A DNA stretch of 64,000 bases from Eubacterium sp. (GCA_015655975.1 DVEP01000018.1:62001-126000), one strand, 5' to 3'. Positions 1-8,834 are shown, counted from the first letter of the stretch. Notes: generated by a model not told the origin, from the sequence alone. Translations and numbers: made by a program.

Positions 1-1871
1 TGAATTGTCAGACCTTTTCCCCTTGTAATGAAACCTATAACTTCATCGCCGGGAACAGGATTGCAGCACTGTGCAATATTGATAAGACAATTATCAATTC
101 CCTCAACAATAATTCCGCCGCTGTTTTTAGTCGGTTTTTGAACAATTTCTCCGACATTTTTGTTTTTAACCGTCGGCTGAGTAACTTTCCAATTTCTTGT
201 ATATTCATCTTTTATACTCGGCATCAACTTTGAAATAATAAGTCCGCCGTAACCGAGAGCGGCATAAAAATCATCTACACTCTGACAATGTTGCTTTTCT
301 GCGATTTTTTTAATGAATTTATCGTAATCGTCGTTTTCAAAACGGATATAGTTCTTTTTAAATTCATATTCAACCTGCGCCTTGCCCTCCTGAATATTTT
401 CATCTCTGCGTTCGCGTTTAAACCAGGAGCGTATTTTATTTCTCGCCTCGCCTGTACGAACAATAGAAAGCCAATCTCTCGAAGGTCCCTTACCCGGTTG
501 TTTCGATGTAATGATTTCCACTCGCTGACCCGTTTTTAATTTATAGTCAATAGGCACAATTCTTCCGTCAACTTTAGCGCCGACCATTTTGTGTCCTACT
601 TCTGTGTGAATTAAATAGGCAAAATCAATGGCAGTAGAACCGCTCGGCAAACATTTTACTTCTCCGTTCGGCGTGAAAACATATATTTCTTCAACAGACA
701 ATTCAACCTTGAAGTTTCGCATCATATCGAGCGGGTTGTCGGACTCTTCTCCTGTTTCAAGCATTCTTCTTACCCACTCAAGCCTATCGTCTTTTTGCTT
801 GTTTGCCTGATTTGAACCGCTGAGTTTATACTTCCAGTGCGCTGCGATACCGTACTCGGCAGTTCGGTGCATTTCCCAAGTTCTGATTTGAATTTCAAAA
901 GGAATACCTTTATAGAGAACTGTTGTGTGCAAGGACTGATACATATTGGGCTTTGGGGTAGAAATATAGTCTTTAAATCTACGCGGAATAGGCGTAAACA
1001 TATCGTGAACTATACCAAGAACATTGTAACAGTCAATAACGGTATTTACGATTATTCTTATTGCATAAATATCATAAATCTCTTCAAAAGATTTATTTTT
1101 CATATAAAGTTTTCTGTAAATGCCGTGAACACTTTTTACACGATGATAAATTTGTGCCGACTCAATATTTTTTATTCTGTCTTTTATAGATACGGTAATA
1201 TCGTTTAAAAACTTTTCCCCGTCGGTAATTTTAGCTTTTAATCGTTCTTCGATTTCTTCATATCCGATAGGGTCGAGATATGAAATAGCAATATCTTCAA
1301 GTTCCTCTTTGAACTGTCGAATACCCAAACGGTGCGCAATCGGAGCGTAAAACTCAAGCGTTTCAAGACTTTTTTCTCTTTGTTTGTAGTCGGGCCAAAA
1401 CTTTGCAGTCCGCATATTGTGAAGTCTGTCGGCAAGTTTAATAATGATTACCCTTATATCTTCATTCATAGCCATAAACATTTTTCTGATGTTTTCAGCC
1501 TGAACTTCCTCTCTGGTTGTAAGCGGAATTTTACCGAGTTTTGTTACGCCGTCAACAAGCAGTGCAACTTCCGAGCCGAATATATTTTGCACATCGTCAA
1601 CAGACACTTTTGTATCTTCAACAACATCGTGCAAAAGCGCGCCGATTAAACACTCGTTGTCCATACCTATTTCAAACAAAATCTTTGCAACTGCAACGGG
1701 ATGCATTATATACGGCTCTCCGGAGCGCCTGAACTGACCTTCGTGAGCTTTTTTTGCAATATTATATGCCTGTTCAATTTTTTCACAATCATATTGACCC
1801 GTTTCTTTTACCATTTTAAAGAACTCGTCAAATTTATCGTCATATTCAGAAACATCTATTTTAGTTTCCAT
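1..1871 (-). CDS. relA: Bifunctional (p)ppGpp synthetase/hydrolase (Rel), C-terminus cut by window edge
   Basis: Long RelA/SpoT-type Rel enzyme that makes and degrades the stringent-response alarmone (p)ppGpp. Reading the reverse complement from the ATG at 1871 gives 623 codons without a stop. The N-terminal HD hydrolase domain has HDVVEDT near residue 80 and KLADRLHNMRT later, so hydrolysis should be intact. The synthetase part has EIQIRTWEMHRTAEYGIAAHW, followed by a TGS domain (IYVFTPNGEVKCLPSGSTAIDFAY). The window ends in the zinc-finger region (QCCNPVPGDEVIGF), so roughly the last 100 residues with the ACT domain are missing. The start overlaps the end of recJ by 11 bases and has an AGGAGA ribosome site inside recJ, so translation is coupled to recJ and, through it, to the histidine genes. 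Confidence 0.95.
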   Translation of the reverse strand, partial: METKIDVSEYDDKFDEFFKMVKETGQYDCEKIEQAYNIAKKAHEGQFRRSGEPYIMHPVAVAKILFEIGMDNECLIGALLHDVVEDTKVSVDDVQNIFGSEVALLVDGVTKLGKIPLTTREEVQAENIRKMFMAMNEDIRVIIIKLADRLHNMRTAKFWPDYKQREKSLETLEFYAPIAHRLGIRQFKEELEDIAISYLDPIGYEEIEERLKAKITDGEKFLNDITVSIKDRIKNIESAQIYHRVKSVHGIYRKLYMKNKSFEEIYDIYAIRIIVNTVIDCYNVLGIVHDMFTPIPRRFKDYISTPKPNMYQSLHTTVLYKGIPFEIQIRTWEMHRTAEYGIAAHWKYKLSGSNQANKQKDDRLEWVRRMLETGEESDNPLDMMRNFKVELSVEEIYVFTPNGEVKCLPSGSTAIDFAYLIHTEVGHKMVGAKVDGRIVPIDYKLKTGQRVEIITSKQPGKGPSRDWLSIVRTGEARNKIRSWFKRERRDENIQEGKAQVEYEFKKNYIRFENDDYDKFIKKIAEKQHCQSVDDFYAALGYGGLIISKLMPSIKDEYTRNWKVTQPTVKNKNVGEIVQKPTKNSGGIIVEGIDNCLINIAQCCNPVPGDEVIGFITRGKGLTI

Positions 1872-3882
1872 TAAAAGCTCTCCTTTTAAGCATTTTAATC
1901 GTTTGTGTAGAATTCAAATCTGCTTTTTCTTTGACATTTTTTACTATTATATACCTATCTGTTTCTAAAATGCCGCATTCACAAAAAGCCTGTACGCAAT
2001 AATAAGCGTCGCTGTAAGTAATTTTGTTTTGAAGCCTCAAATACAAGTCTTCTACGCCCAAGTGAAGTTGTTGATTTTTCTTCAAAAAAGAATATATAAG
2101 AACGAACTTTTCTCTTGACGGCGTCAAGTCATCTTTAAGCAAACCGAGTTCGTTTTTGTCAAAAATCTCTTTTTCTTTGAAATATTTTTCATCGTCCAAA
2201 CCGTGAAGTCTTACATCTACAACACGCAACGACACATAGTTTCTGCCTTTATAATTGTTTATGGATATTTTAACTGCAAGGTCTATTTTATCTTTCGGCA
2301 CATACGGAAATTCATCTGCGCATCTGCCAAACAAAACAGCCTTTACGGTTGCGCCGTTTTTTACAGCCTCAATACGCAAATGTTTATTTTCGCCTATCGG
2401 AACTATTGTTTTTACCTCAAGATTATACAGTCCGAAAACCGCTTCTTCATTACCCGCACCGTACGGTTCAAGTGTTTTCAGACTTTCTGCCAAAGCCAAA
2501 TTTACATACTGTGCAGACAATTTACAATCAATATTCAAAACGGGAGTAGGCATTGTATCAAAAGAATTGGCATATTCATTAATTTTTAAATCAAGCAAAT
2601 CTATATTTTCATTTTTCAAAGAAAAACCTGCTGCAAGAGGATGACCGCCGAATTTTTCAAAAATCTCGGCGCATTCTTTGAGCGCTTTATAGATATTGAA
2701 ACCTTCAACACTTCTGCAAGAACCTTTTGCAATACCGTCCTCTCCTATTGAAATGACAAGGCACGGTTTTGAATACTTTTCGCAAAAATGCGCCGCTACA
2801 ATTCCTATGACGCCCGGATGATAGTCCTTGCCGCTGAAAACCAATACTCTTTTATTTACAAGCTGTGAATTTTTTGCTATTTTTTCTTCAATATCGGCGC
2901 AGATTGCACCGTCAGTTTCCCGCCTGTGAGTGTTTTCTTCATTAAGCAAATGAGCAAAAGAAAGCGCCTGTTCATAGTCCTCGCTTATCAAAAGCCGAAC
3001 TGCTTTTTGAGCGTTGTCAAGTCGCCCTGCCGCATTTATTCTCGGAACAATTCTGAAAGCAACATCTGTCGCCGTATATTCTTTTGAATCGTCGCCTATT
3101 ATACTGCGAAATGCTTTAAGTCCGAGTCGTGAATCGGAATTAATTCGTTTAAGTCCCTCTTTTACAAGAACTCTGTTTTCACCTTTCAAATCTACAACAT
3201 CGGCAACAGTTCCGATTGCTGTCAAATCTGAATACTCGTCAATTATTTCATCTGCATAACCGTGAAGCGCACAGACAAGTTTAAAAGCAACACCTACTCC
3301 GCAAAAACCTTTGAATTCTAAATTTTCTTCCATATGAGGATTAATGATTGCCTCGGCTTTCGGAAGAATATCGGGAATTTGGTGGTGGTCGGTAATGACT
3401 AACTTCATATTAAGCGAATATATCAGTTCCGCTTCTTTTACACTTGAAATACCGTTGTCAACCGTAATAATTAAGTCGGTTCCCTTTGACGATATTTCTT
3501 TAACAGCGTTTTCATTCATTCCGTAGCCTTCCGACTCTCTGTCGGGAATGTAGAAAAACACATTTGCTCCGATTGAATCGAGATATGAATATAAAAGCGC
3601 AGTAGCAGTAACACCGTCAGAATCAAAATCGCCGTAAATGCAAATTAATTCTCCGTTTGCTACTGCTTGCTCAATAACCTGTGTTGCTTTTTCCATTTGA
3701 CTGAATTTAAAAGGGTTTTCAAGTCTTACATCGTCGCTCAAAAACTCTGCAACATCGACATCGCTCGTAACTCCCCGTTCAACCAAAAGATATGCAACAA
3801 ATGGGTCAATATCAAATTTCTCGCTTATTTCCGACGCAAGTTCACGGTCGGAAGATGATACTTTCCATTTTTTTAAACTCAT
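1861..3882 (-). CDS. recJ: Single-stranded-DNA-specific exonuclease RecJ
   Basis: 5'-3' single-strand DNA exonuclease used in recombination and mismatch or base-excision repair. At 673 residues it is somewhat shorter than the roughly 780-residue B. subtilis protein but keeps the core: YGDFDSDG (residues 83-90), TDHHQ (164-168, the DHH motif), a NAAGRLDNA stretch and the DHHA1 signature GGHPLAAGFSL. An OB-fold region and a C-terminal helical part follow. The ATG overlaps the hisE stop codon by four bases (ATGA), so recJ is translationally coupled to the last histidine gene. RecJ next to rel is common in Firmicutes; his genes directly in front of it are not what I would expect. Confidence 0.96.
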   Translation of the reverse strand: MSLKKWKVSSSDRELASEISEKFDIDPFVAYLLVERGVTSDVDVAEFLSDDVRLENPFKFSQMEKATQVIEQAVANGELICIYGDFDSDGVTATALLYSYLDSIGANVFFYIPDRESEGYGMNENAVKEISSKGTDLIITVDNGISSVKEAELIYSLNMKLVITDHHQIPDILPKAEAIINPHMEENLEFKGFCGVGVAFKLVCALHGYADEIIDEYSDLTAIGTVADVVDLKGENRVLVKEGLKRINSDSRLGLKAFRSIIGDDSKEYTATDVAFRIVPRINAAGRLDNAQKAVRLLISEDYEQALSFAHLLNEENTHRRETDGAICADIEEKIAKNSQLVNKRVLVFSGKDYHPGVIGIVAAHFCEKYSKPCLVISIGEDGIAKGSCRSVEGFNIYKALKECAEIFEKFGGHPLAAGFSLKNENIDLLDLKINEYANSFDTMPTPVLNIDCKLSAQYVNLALAESLKTLEPYGAGNEEAVFGLYNLEVKTIVPIGENKHLRIEAVKNGATVKAVLFGRCADEFPYVPKDKIDLAVKISINNYKGRNYVSLRVVDVRLHGLDDEKYFKEKEIFDKNELGLLKDDLTPSREKFVLIYSFLKKNQQLHLGVEDLYLRLQNKITYSDAYYCVQAFCECGILETDRYIIVKNVKEKADLNSTQTIKMLKRRAFNGN

Positions 3883-4202
3883 GAATTTTTATCTACCTGA
3901 TGAAAATTTTTTAAATTGCTTCTTTTTTCCGCACGCTTTTTCAATTCATTTTCAACATCTTCGGGTGTAACGCCCAATTCAGCCATCATTACAAGCGTGT
4001 GATAAATCAAGTCTGACACTTCATACACAACTTCGTTTTTATCGTTGTTTTTAGCGGCAATGACCATTTCGGTACACTCTTCGCCGACCTTTTTTAAAAT
4101 CTTATCTATACCTTGCTCAAAAAGATACGCAGTATATGAACCGTCTGCTTTTTCTTCTCTGCGTTTTAAAACAACTTCGTATTCGTTTTTAATACAATCC
4201 AT
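3879..4202 (-). CDS. hisE: Phosphoribosyl-ATP pyrophosphatase HisE
   Basis: Second step of histidine synthesis: hydrolysis of phosphoribosyl-ATP to phosphoribosyl-AMP and pyrophosphate. The 107-residue protein has the MazG-like helical core with the metal-binding EECTE and EVSDLIYH motifs. It is separate from HisI here, whereas many bacteria have a HisIE fusion. The stop codon overlaps the start of recJ by four bases; hisI ends three bases upstream. Last enzyme gene of the histidine operon. Confidence 0.96.
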   Translation of the reverse strand: MDCIKNEYEVVLKRREEKADGSYTAYLFEQGIDKILKKVGEECTEMVIAAKNNDKNEVVYEVSDLIYHTLVMMAELGVTPEDVENELKKRAEKRSNLKNFHQVDKNS

Positions 4203-4205
4203 AAA

Positions 4206-4541
4206 TTAAAACTCCTTTATCTTTTCAAAAAAGCAAGAATGACTTCCCGTATGGCAGGCATTTCCCGTTTGTGTTACGGTAACAAGCAAAGTGTCGCTGT
4301 CGCAGTCTCCGTAAATCGAGTGGACTTTTTGCAAGTGTCCCGAAGTTGCACCTTTATTCCACAATTCCTGTCTTGAGCGACTCCAAAACCAAGTATAACC
4401 TGTTTCGAGCGTTTTTTCAAAACTTTCTTTATTCATATAGGCAAGCATTAAAACCTGCCCTGTTTCTTTTTCCTGAACTATCGCAGGAATTAAGCTTGAT
4501 TTTTCAAAAAATTTATCTATATTAATTTCGTTAATTTCCAT
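4206..4541 (-). CDS. hisI: Phosphoribosyl-AMP cyclohydrolase HisI
   Basis: Third step of histidine synthesis: opens the adenine ring of phosphoribosyl-AMP. The 111 residues match the stand-alone HisI length. Zinc and magnesium ligands are recognisable in WSRSRQELWNKGATSGH, the DCDSDTLL stretch and the C-terminal GNACHTGSHSCF with its two cysteines. It overlaps the end of hisA by 11 bases, so the two are translationally coupled. Confidence 0.96.
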   Translation of the reverse strand: MEINEINIDKFFEKSSLIPAIVQEKETGQVLMLAYMNKESFEKTLETGYTWFWSRSRQELWNKGATSGHLQKVHSIYGDCDSDTLLVTVTQTGNACHTGSHSCFFEKIKEF

Positions 4542-5253
4542 TTGCGCATTCCCTTATTGCTTCTTCCAAACTAAGTGTTTTTTGATAGATTGACTGACCG
4601 CATATTGCGCCGTACAAACTGTTTTTTTTCAAATTTCGTATATCGTCAATATTGTGAATTCCGCCCGAGGCAATAACATTGCAGTCAACTGCATTTTTAA
4701 GTTCCGTCAACTGTTCAAAATTCGGTCCCTGCAAAGTGCCGTCTTTTGAAATATCTGTGAAAATAATATTTTGCACACCGATTTTACACATTTCTTTTGC
4801 TAAATCGGTAAAATAAACGCTTGAAGTATTAAGCCATCCTTCTGTTGCAACAAAGCCGTTTTTAGCGTCTATTCCGACAGCAATTTTTTCTGCATATTTT
4901 TCAACACAATCTTTGACAAACTTCGGGTTTGTCAAGGCAACCGAGCCGAGTATCACACGGGAAACACCATTTTCAATATAATAGGAAACATCGTCAAAAG
5001 TTCGTATGCCTCCGCCTATCTCTATTTTCAAATCTGTTTTCTCCGCAACCTCTTTGACTAAAGCGTTGTTCACTCTTTTTTTCATCAAAGCACCGTCAAG
5101 GTCAACAATATGTACCCACTTTGCACCTTTTCTTTCAAACTCAATTGCCGTTTCTGCAACGCCGTCGGCAACTTGCTTTGCAGTGGAAAAATCGCCCTTA
5201 AAAAGTCTTACGGGTTTGCCGTTTTTTATATCTATCGCAGGCAAAATAATCAT
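4531..5253 (-). CDS. hisA: ProFAR isomerase HisA
   Basis: Amadori isomerase (ProFAR to PRFAR) of histidine synthesis, a TIM barrel with duplicated half-barrels. The 240-residue sequence begins MIILPAIDIKNGKPVRL with the catalytic Asp, and has GGGIRT, the second Asp in FTDISKDGTLQGPN, and ASGGIHN at the second phosphate site. I read it as HisA rather than HisF because of the ILPAIDI start and the WLNTSS segment. The ATG follows the hisB stop codon directly, with an AAGGAG site in the end of hisB. The glutamine amidotransferase/cyclase partners hisH and hisF, which normally flank hisA, are absent here. Confidence 0.96.
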   Translation of the reverse strand: MIILPAIDIKNGKPVRLFKGDFSTAKQVADGVAETAIEFERKGAKWVHIVDLDGALMKKRVNNALVKEVAEKTDLKIEIGGGIRTFDDVSYYIENGVSRVILGSVALTNPKFVKDCVEKYAEKIAVGIDAKNGFVATEGWLNTSSVYFTDLAKEMCKIGVQNIIFTDISKDGTLQGPNFEQLTELKNAVDCNVIASGGIHNIDDIRNLKKNSLYGAICGQSIYQKTLSLEEAIRECANGN

Positions 5254-5829
5254 TTACAAAACTCCTTTTGTTGACAAAACTTTTCCGTTGGTTTTCGCTG
5301 ACGCATTTTTCATTGCGTGAGCAAATGACTTAAATACTGCCTCAATTTCGTGATGAGAATTGCTTCCGTAAAGAACATTTATATGCAAAGTTACAGAGGA
5401 ATTGACTGCAAATGCTCTGAAAAACTCCTCTGTACAACAAGTTTCAAAATCGCCGCACTTTTCCTGTTTAAACTCGGCATTAAATACGAGAAACGCTCTG
5501 TTGCACAAATCAACACTGCACATTGCAAGACTCTCATCCATAGGAATGAAAAATGTGGCATATCTTTTTATTCCCGAAAAATCGCCAAGCGCAGTTTTAA
5601 AAGCCATACCGAGAGCAATACCCGTATCTTCAACCGTATGATGCGTATCAACATCCAAATCGCCCTCAACGACAACTTTCAGTCCGAAACCGCCGTGAAC
5701 TCCGAAAGCCGTAAGCATATGGTCAAAGAAACCTATACCTGTTGAAACGCTGACTTCTCCGCCGTCTAAATTGAGTTCAATATGAATTTTTGTTTCTTTA
5801 GTATTTCTGTCTATAACCGCAGTTCTCAT
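5254..5829 (-). CDS. hisB: Imidazoleglycerol-phosphate dehydratase HisB
   Basis: Dehydrates imidazole glycerol phosphate to imidazole acetol phosphate with two manganese ions. The monofunctional form (191 residues, no phosphatase domain) carries the duplicated ligand motifs GFFDHMLTAFGVHG, DTHHTVEDTGIALG and, in the second half, HINVLYGSNSHHEIEA. I chose the ATG at 5829, which is eight bases from an AGAGG site. A GTG at 5838 in the same frame would add three residues but sits on top of that site. The stop codon abuts the hisA start. Confidence 0.95.
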   Translation of the reverse strand: MRTAVIDRNTKETKIHIELNLDGGEVSVSTGIGFFDHMLTAFGVHGGFGLKVVVEGDLDVDTHHTVEDTGIALGMAFKTALGDFSGIKRYATFFIPMDESLAMCSVDLCNRAFLVFNAEFKQEKCGDFETCCTEEFFRAFAVNSSVTLHINVLYGSNSHHEIEAVFKSFAHAMKNASAKTNGKVLSTKGVL

Positions 5830-5841
5830 TAAACGCACCTC

Positions 5842-7125
5842 TTATTCAAATCTGACTTTGATACTGTTTGCGTGAGCAGTGAGCCCCTCTGTTTCTGCAA
5901 GCGTAACTATATCTTTGCGCGCTTTTGACAATTCTTCGCAAGTATAGTATATGAAACTTGACTTTTTAACAAAACTGTCAACTGAAAGCGCCGAGAAAAA
6001 TCTCGCAGTACCGTTTGTAGGCAATACATGGTTAGGTCCTGCATAGTAGTCTCCGAGCGGCTCGGGACTGTAATTTCCGAGAAAAACAGAACCTGCATTT
6101 TCTACCATACCTATATAGAACAATGGATTATCTACACAAAGTTCAAGATGTTCAGGTGCAAACTCGTTTGCAAAATCTATAGCCTGTCTTACAGAATCAC
6201 AAACAATGATTTCACCGAAGTTTTCAAGAGATTGTTCAATGATTTCCTGTCTTTCGAGGAACTTCAACTGTCTTTCAATTTCTCTTACTGTAGAACGGGC
6301 AAGCATTTCAGATGTTGTGATTAAAACAGAACTTGCCATAGAATCATGCTCTGCCTGACTCATTAAATCAGCCGCCAAAAAAGACGGTTGCGCAGTTTCG
6401 TCTGCAACAATTAATATTTCACTCGGACCTGCTATCATATCTATATCTACAATTCCGTAGAGAAGTTTTTTAGCGGTAGCGACGAAAATGTTTCCCGGTC
6501 CGACTATTTTATCTACTTTCGGAATTGTTTGAGTTCCGTAAGCGAGAGCGGCAACAGCCTGTGCACCTCCGACAGAAAAAACTCTGTCAACGCCTGCAAT
6601 AGCGGCGGCAGCCATTATATTGGGGTTTGGATTACCGTCTTTTGACGGAGGTGTAACCATAATTACTTCTTCTACGCCTGCAATTTTTGCCGGTATTGTA
6701 TTCATCAAAACAGAAGAAGGGTATGCGGCAGTACCGCCCGGGACATAGATGCCTACTCTTTTAAGAGGTCTTATTTGCTGACCCATTATCACTCCGCTTT
6801 TTTTGTTTGTCATCCAACTCTGCTGTGTTTGGCGTGAATGAAAATCGTAGATATTGTTTTTTGCATTTATGATTGCATTTTTAAAATCGTCGTCAACAAG
6901 TTCCGTATACTTGCTCAGTTCTTCTTTTTCTATTACGATTTCTTTCGGCATACGACCGTCAAATCGCATAGTATATTCTCTCACTGCTTCGTCGCCGAAC
7001 TGTTTTACATTGTCTATAATATCACTGACAACATCTAAAAACTTTTTTTCGGTTTCTCCGTTTCTTTGCTTTAAACGGCTGATAATTTCAAACTCATTTT
7101 TTCCGTTTGCTTTTGTAATTTTCAT
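5842..7125 (-). CDS. hisD: Histidinol dehydrogenase HisD
   Basis: Last two oxidation steps of histidine synthesis (histidinol to histidine, NAD and zinc dependent). The 427 residues match the family. Visible signatures are YVPGGTAAYPSSVLMNTIPA, the GPGNIFVATAKK segment, the DMIAGPSEILIVAD nucleotide region, the SQAEHD zinc/catalytic motif and the EPLGDYYAGPNHVLPT stretch with catalytic histidines. It starts nine bases after the hisZ-hisG stop codon with an AGGAGA ribosome site, and is second in the operon. Confidence 0.97.
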   Translation of the reverse strand: MKITKANGKNEFEIISRLKQRNGETEKKFLDVVSDIIDNVKQFGDEAVREYTMRFDGRMPKEIVIEKEELSKYTELVDDDFKNAIINAKNNIYDFHSRQTQQSWMTNKKSGVIMGQQIRPLKRVGIYVPGGTAAYPSSVLMNTIPAKIAGVEEVIMVTPPSKDGNPNPNIMAAAAIAGVDRVFSVGGAQAVAALAYGTQTIPKVDKIVGPGNIFVATAKKLLYGIVDIDMIAGPSEILIVADETAQPSFLAADLMSQAEHDSMASSVLITTSEMLARSTVREIERQLKFLERQEIIEQSLENFGEIIVCDSVRQAIDFANEFAPEHLELCVDNPLFYIGMVENAGSVFLGNYSPEPLGDYYAGPNHVLPTNGTARFFSALSVDSFVKKSSFIYYTCEELSKARKDIVTLAETEGLTAHANSIKVRFE

Positions 7126-7134
7126 AGTATTCTC

Positions 7135-8757
7135 CTAACAATCAGCAACTTTTGAAGCAAGTTCAAGTTCGCTTAAAAATTCATCTATTTCATTTTTTCT
7201 CAACTTCATTGAAGCCATATTTACAACAACTCTTGCTGAAATCGGCATTATATCACAAACGACTTCAAGTCCGTTTTCTCTGAGAGTTGAGCCTGTTTCC
7301 ACAATATCTACAATACCGTCTGCAAGTCCCAAAAGAGGAGCAAGTTCTACACTGCCCTCGATTTTTATAATATCGACATCCATACCGATACTTTCAAAAT
7401 AACCCGACGCTACTTTCGGGTACTTAGTTGCTATTACTTTTCTTTTATAGCCGTCAAAGAAATTTGCATTTTTAGGACATGCAAGAGCAAATTTACACTT
7501 ACCTATGCCCAGGTCAATGACTTCGTAAAATGAACTTGAATGTTCGGCTATCGTGTCTTTTCCGACTATACCTATATCGCAGACTCCGTGTTCGACATAA
7601 GTAATAACATCGGGGGCTTTGGCAAGAACTGCCTCGTATTTATCAACCGGAAGAATAAGTCTTCTGCCTTTGTTTTCCAACTCTGTTGTATCAAGTCCCA
7701 TTGTTTTGAACAGGCGCACGGAGGATTTCTCAAGTCTGCCTTTTGTCAAAGCAATTCTTATCGGACGGGAAATATTTATCTTTTCATTGAGCGCAATACA
7801 GACGGCGGAAACATCTACACCGAAACCTATTGCAGCAGCGTCATTGCCGTACTCGGCAAGCAAATTGTCATATCTGCCGCCCGACAAAACTGTCAAACCT
7901 GTACCGACTGTATAGCCTCTGAAAATGACGCCTGTATAGTAGTTGCTTCTGTTTACCAAACCCAAATCAAAAGAAATATATTTTTGAAGTCCTTTTTCAC
8001 AAAGTTTTTTATACAGCGTTTCAAGATACGAAAAACTCTTTTCAGCCTTGCTGTCTGTGTAAAACTCTCTCGCTTCTTTAATGACATCTATCGAGCCGAA
8101 AAGTCTCGGCAAATTTCTGACAAGTTCTTTTTCTTTACTGTCGGGCAGAGTGTCAAGCAAATCAACAAGCGAAGAATAGTTTTTCGATTCGGTCAATCGG
8201 CAGATTTCATCTTTCTGCCACTTTGACAAGTTCATTTTTTCAAGAACAGAATTGAAAAACTCTGCATGGCCTATTTCTATTTTAAACGCTTCGGAAGAGC
8301 AAGCCAGCATTGTTTCAACTGCAATACTAAGTGCTTCTATATCTGCGTCTATACCGCTTTCGCCGATGAGTTCAATTCCGCACTGGCTTATTTCATTCAT
8401 CTTGCCCGACAGACTTTTACTTTTCACAAAAACATTTTGATTATAATAAAGTCTTACGGGAAAATCTGTGCTTTTCAGTCTTGTAGCGACCATTCTGGCA
8501 ATAGGGGCAGTATTGTCAGGTCTGAGAACTGTCAGTCTGCCCTTATTGTCAGACAATTTATACATATCTTCACTCAATATGCCTATGTTATCACTGTTGA
8601 AAACATCAAAATACTCAATAGTCGGTGTAATTACCTTTTTATACAAATGTTTTTCAAACACATTTGTTATTGCATTTTCGGTTTTAATTTTCAATTCGCT
8701 TTCTTCAAAAAGAAAATCTCTTGTACCCTCGGGAGTTATTTTTGAATATCTTTTCAT
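7135..8757 (-). CDS. hisZG: HisZ-HisG fusion: regulatory and catalytic subunits of ATP phosphoribosyltransferase
   Basis: First committed step of histidine synthesis (ATP + PRPP to phosphoribosyl-ATP). Residues 1 to about 325 are a HisZ/histidyl-tRNA-synthetase-like domain: TPEGTRDFLF at the start, VLRPDNTAPIARM at motif 2, and an FDLGLVNRSNYYTG plus LSGGRYDNLL segment. From about residue 332 a complete short-form HisG follows: IRIALTKGRLEKSSVRLF, VCDIGIVGKDTI and the PRPP-site DIVETGSTLRENGL. The two halves are in one frame with a linker of only a few residues and no internal start that would suggest two genes. Short-form HisG and HisZ are normally separate subunits of a hetero-octamer, so the fusion fixes 1:1 stoichiometry. 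It is the first gene after the his promoter; the ATG has an AGGTGA site. Confidence 0.95.
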   Translation of the reverse strand: MKRYSKITPEGTRDFLFEESELKIKTENAITNVFEKHLYKKVITPTIEYFDVFNSDNIGILSEDMYKLSDNKGRLTVLRPDNTAPIARMVATRLKSTDFPVRLYYNQNVFVKSKSLSGKMNEISQCGIELIGESGIDADIEALSIAVETMLACSSEAFKIEIGHAEFFNSVLEKMNLSKWQKDEICRLTESKNYSSLVDLLDTLPDSKEKELVRNLPRLFGSIDVIKEAREFYTDSKAEKSFSYLETLYKKLCEKGLQKYISFDLGLVNRSNYYTGVIFRGYTVGTGLTVLSGGRYDNLLAEYGNDAAAIGFGVDVSAVCIALNEKINISRPIRIALTKGRLEKSSVRLFKTMGLDTTELENKGRRLILPVDKYEAVLAKAPDVITYVEHGVCDIGIVGKDTIAEHSSSFYEVIDLGIGKCKFALACPKNANFFDGYKRKVIATKYPKVASGYFESIGMDVDIIKIEGSVELAPLLGLADGIVDIVETGSTLRENGLEVVCDIMPISARVVVNMASMKLRKNEIDEFLSELELASKVADC

Positions 8758-8777
8758 AATATCACCTATATATTGTC

Positions 8778-8803
8778 TATCACTTTAATACGCTAATGTG
8801 ATA
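8778..8803. promoter_or_regulatory. Palindromic operator candidate over the his transcription start
   Basis: A 26-base inverted repeat with outer half-sites TATCAC and GTGATA and inner half-sites TTA and TAA, nine paired positions per arm with one mismatch and a six-base centre. It begins three bases downstream of the -10 element and covers the predicted +1, the usual place for a repressor. The repressor is unknown; a histidine-responsive TrpR-like YerC/HisR type is only a guess. Confidence 0.5.
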
Positions 8804-8805
8804 AC

Positions 8806-8834
8806 ATAGTAGCACATAAAACCAAATATGTCAA
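8806..8834 (-). promoter_or_regulatory. Sigma-A promoter of the histidine-recJ-rel operon
   Basis: On the minus strand there is a perfect -35 TTGACA (8834-8829), a 17-base spacer and -10 TACTAT (8811-8806). The -35 box begins only four bases past the polC stop codon and no terminator lies between, so some polC read-through into his is also possible. The leader to hisZG is about 40 bases, too short for a T-box or a peptide attenuator. Confidence 0.8.

Noticed and set aside
1..1871. Truncated or broken rel gene
   Set aside because: The frame stays open to the window edge and all N-terminal motifs are intact; the missing C-terminus is due to the window limit.
7540..8226. Long antisense open frame (228 residues) opposite hisZG
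   Set aside because: Its residues show no coding character and it lies opposite a fully conserved gene; the frame is open only through codon bias on the other strand. The same applies to frames opposite recJ (2203-2589), the ABC permease (25960-26523, 26539-27075) and lacZ (62059-62436).
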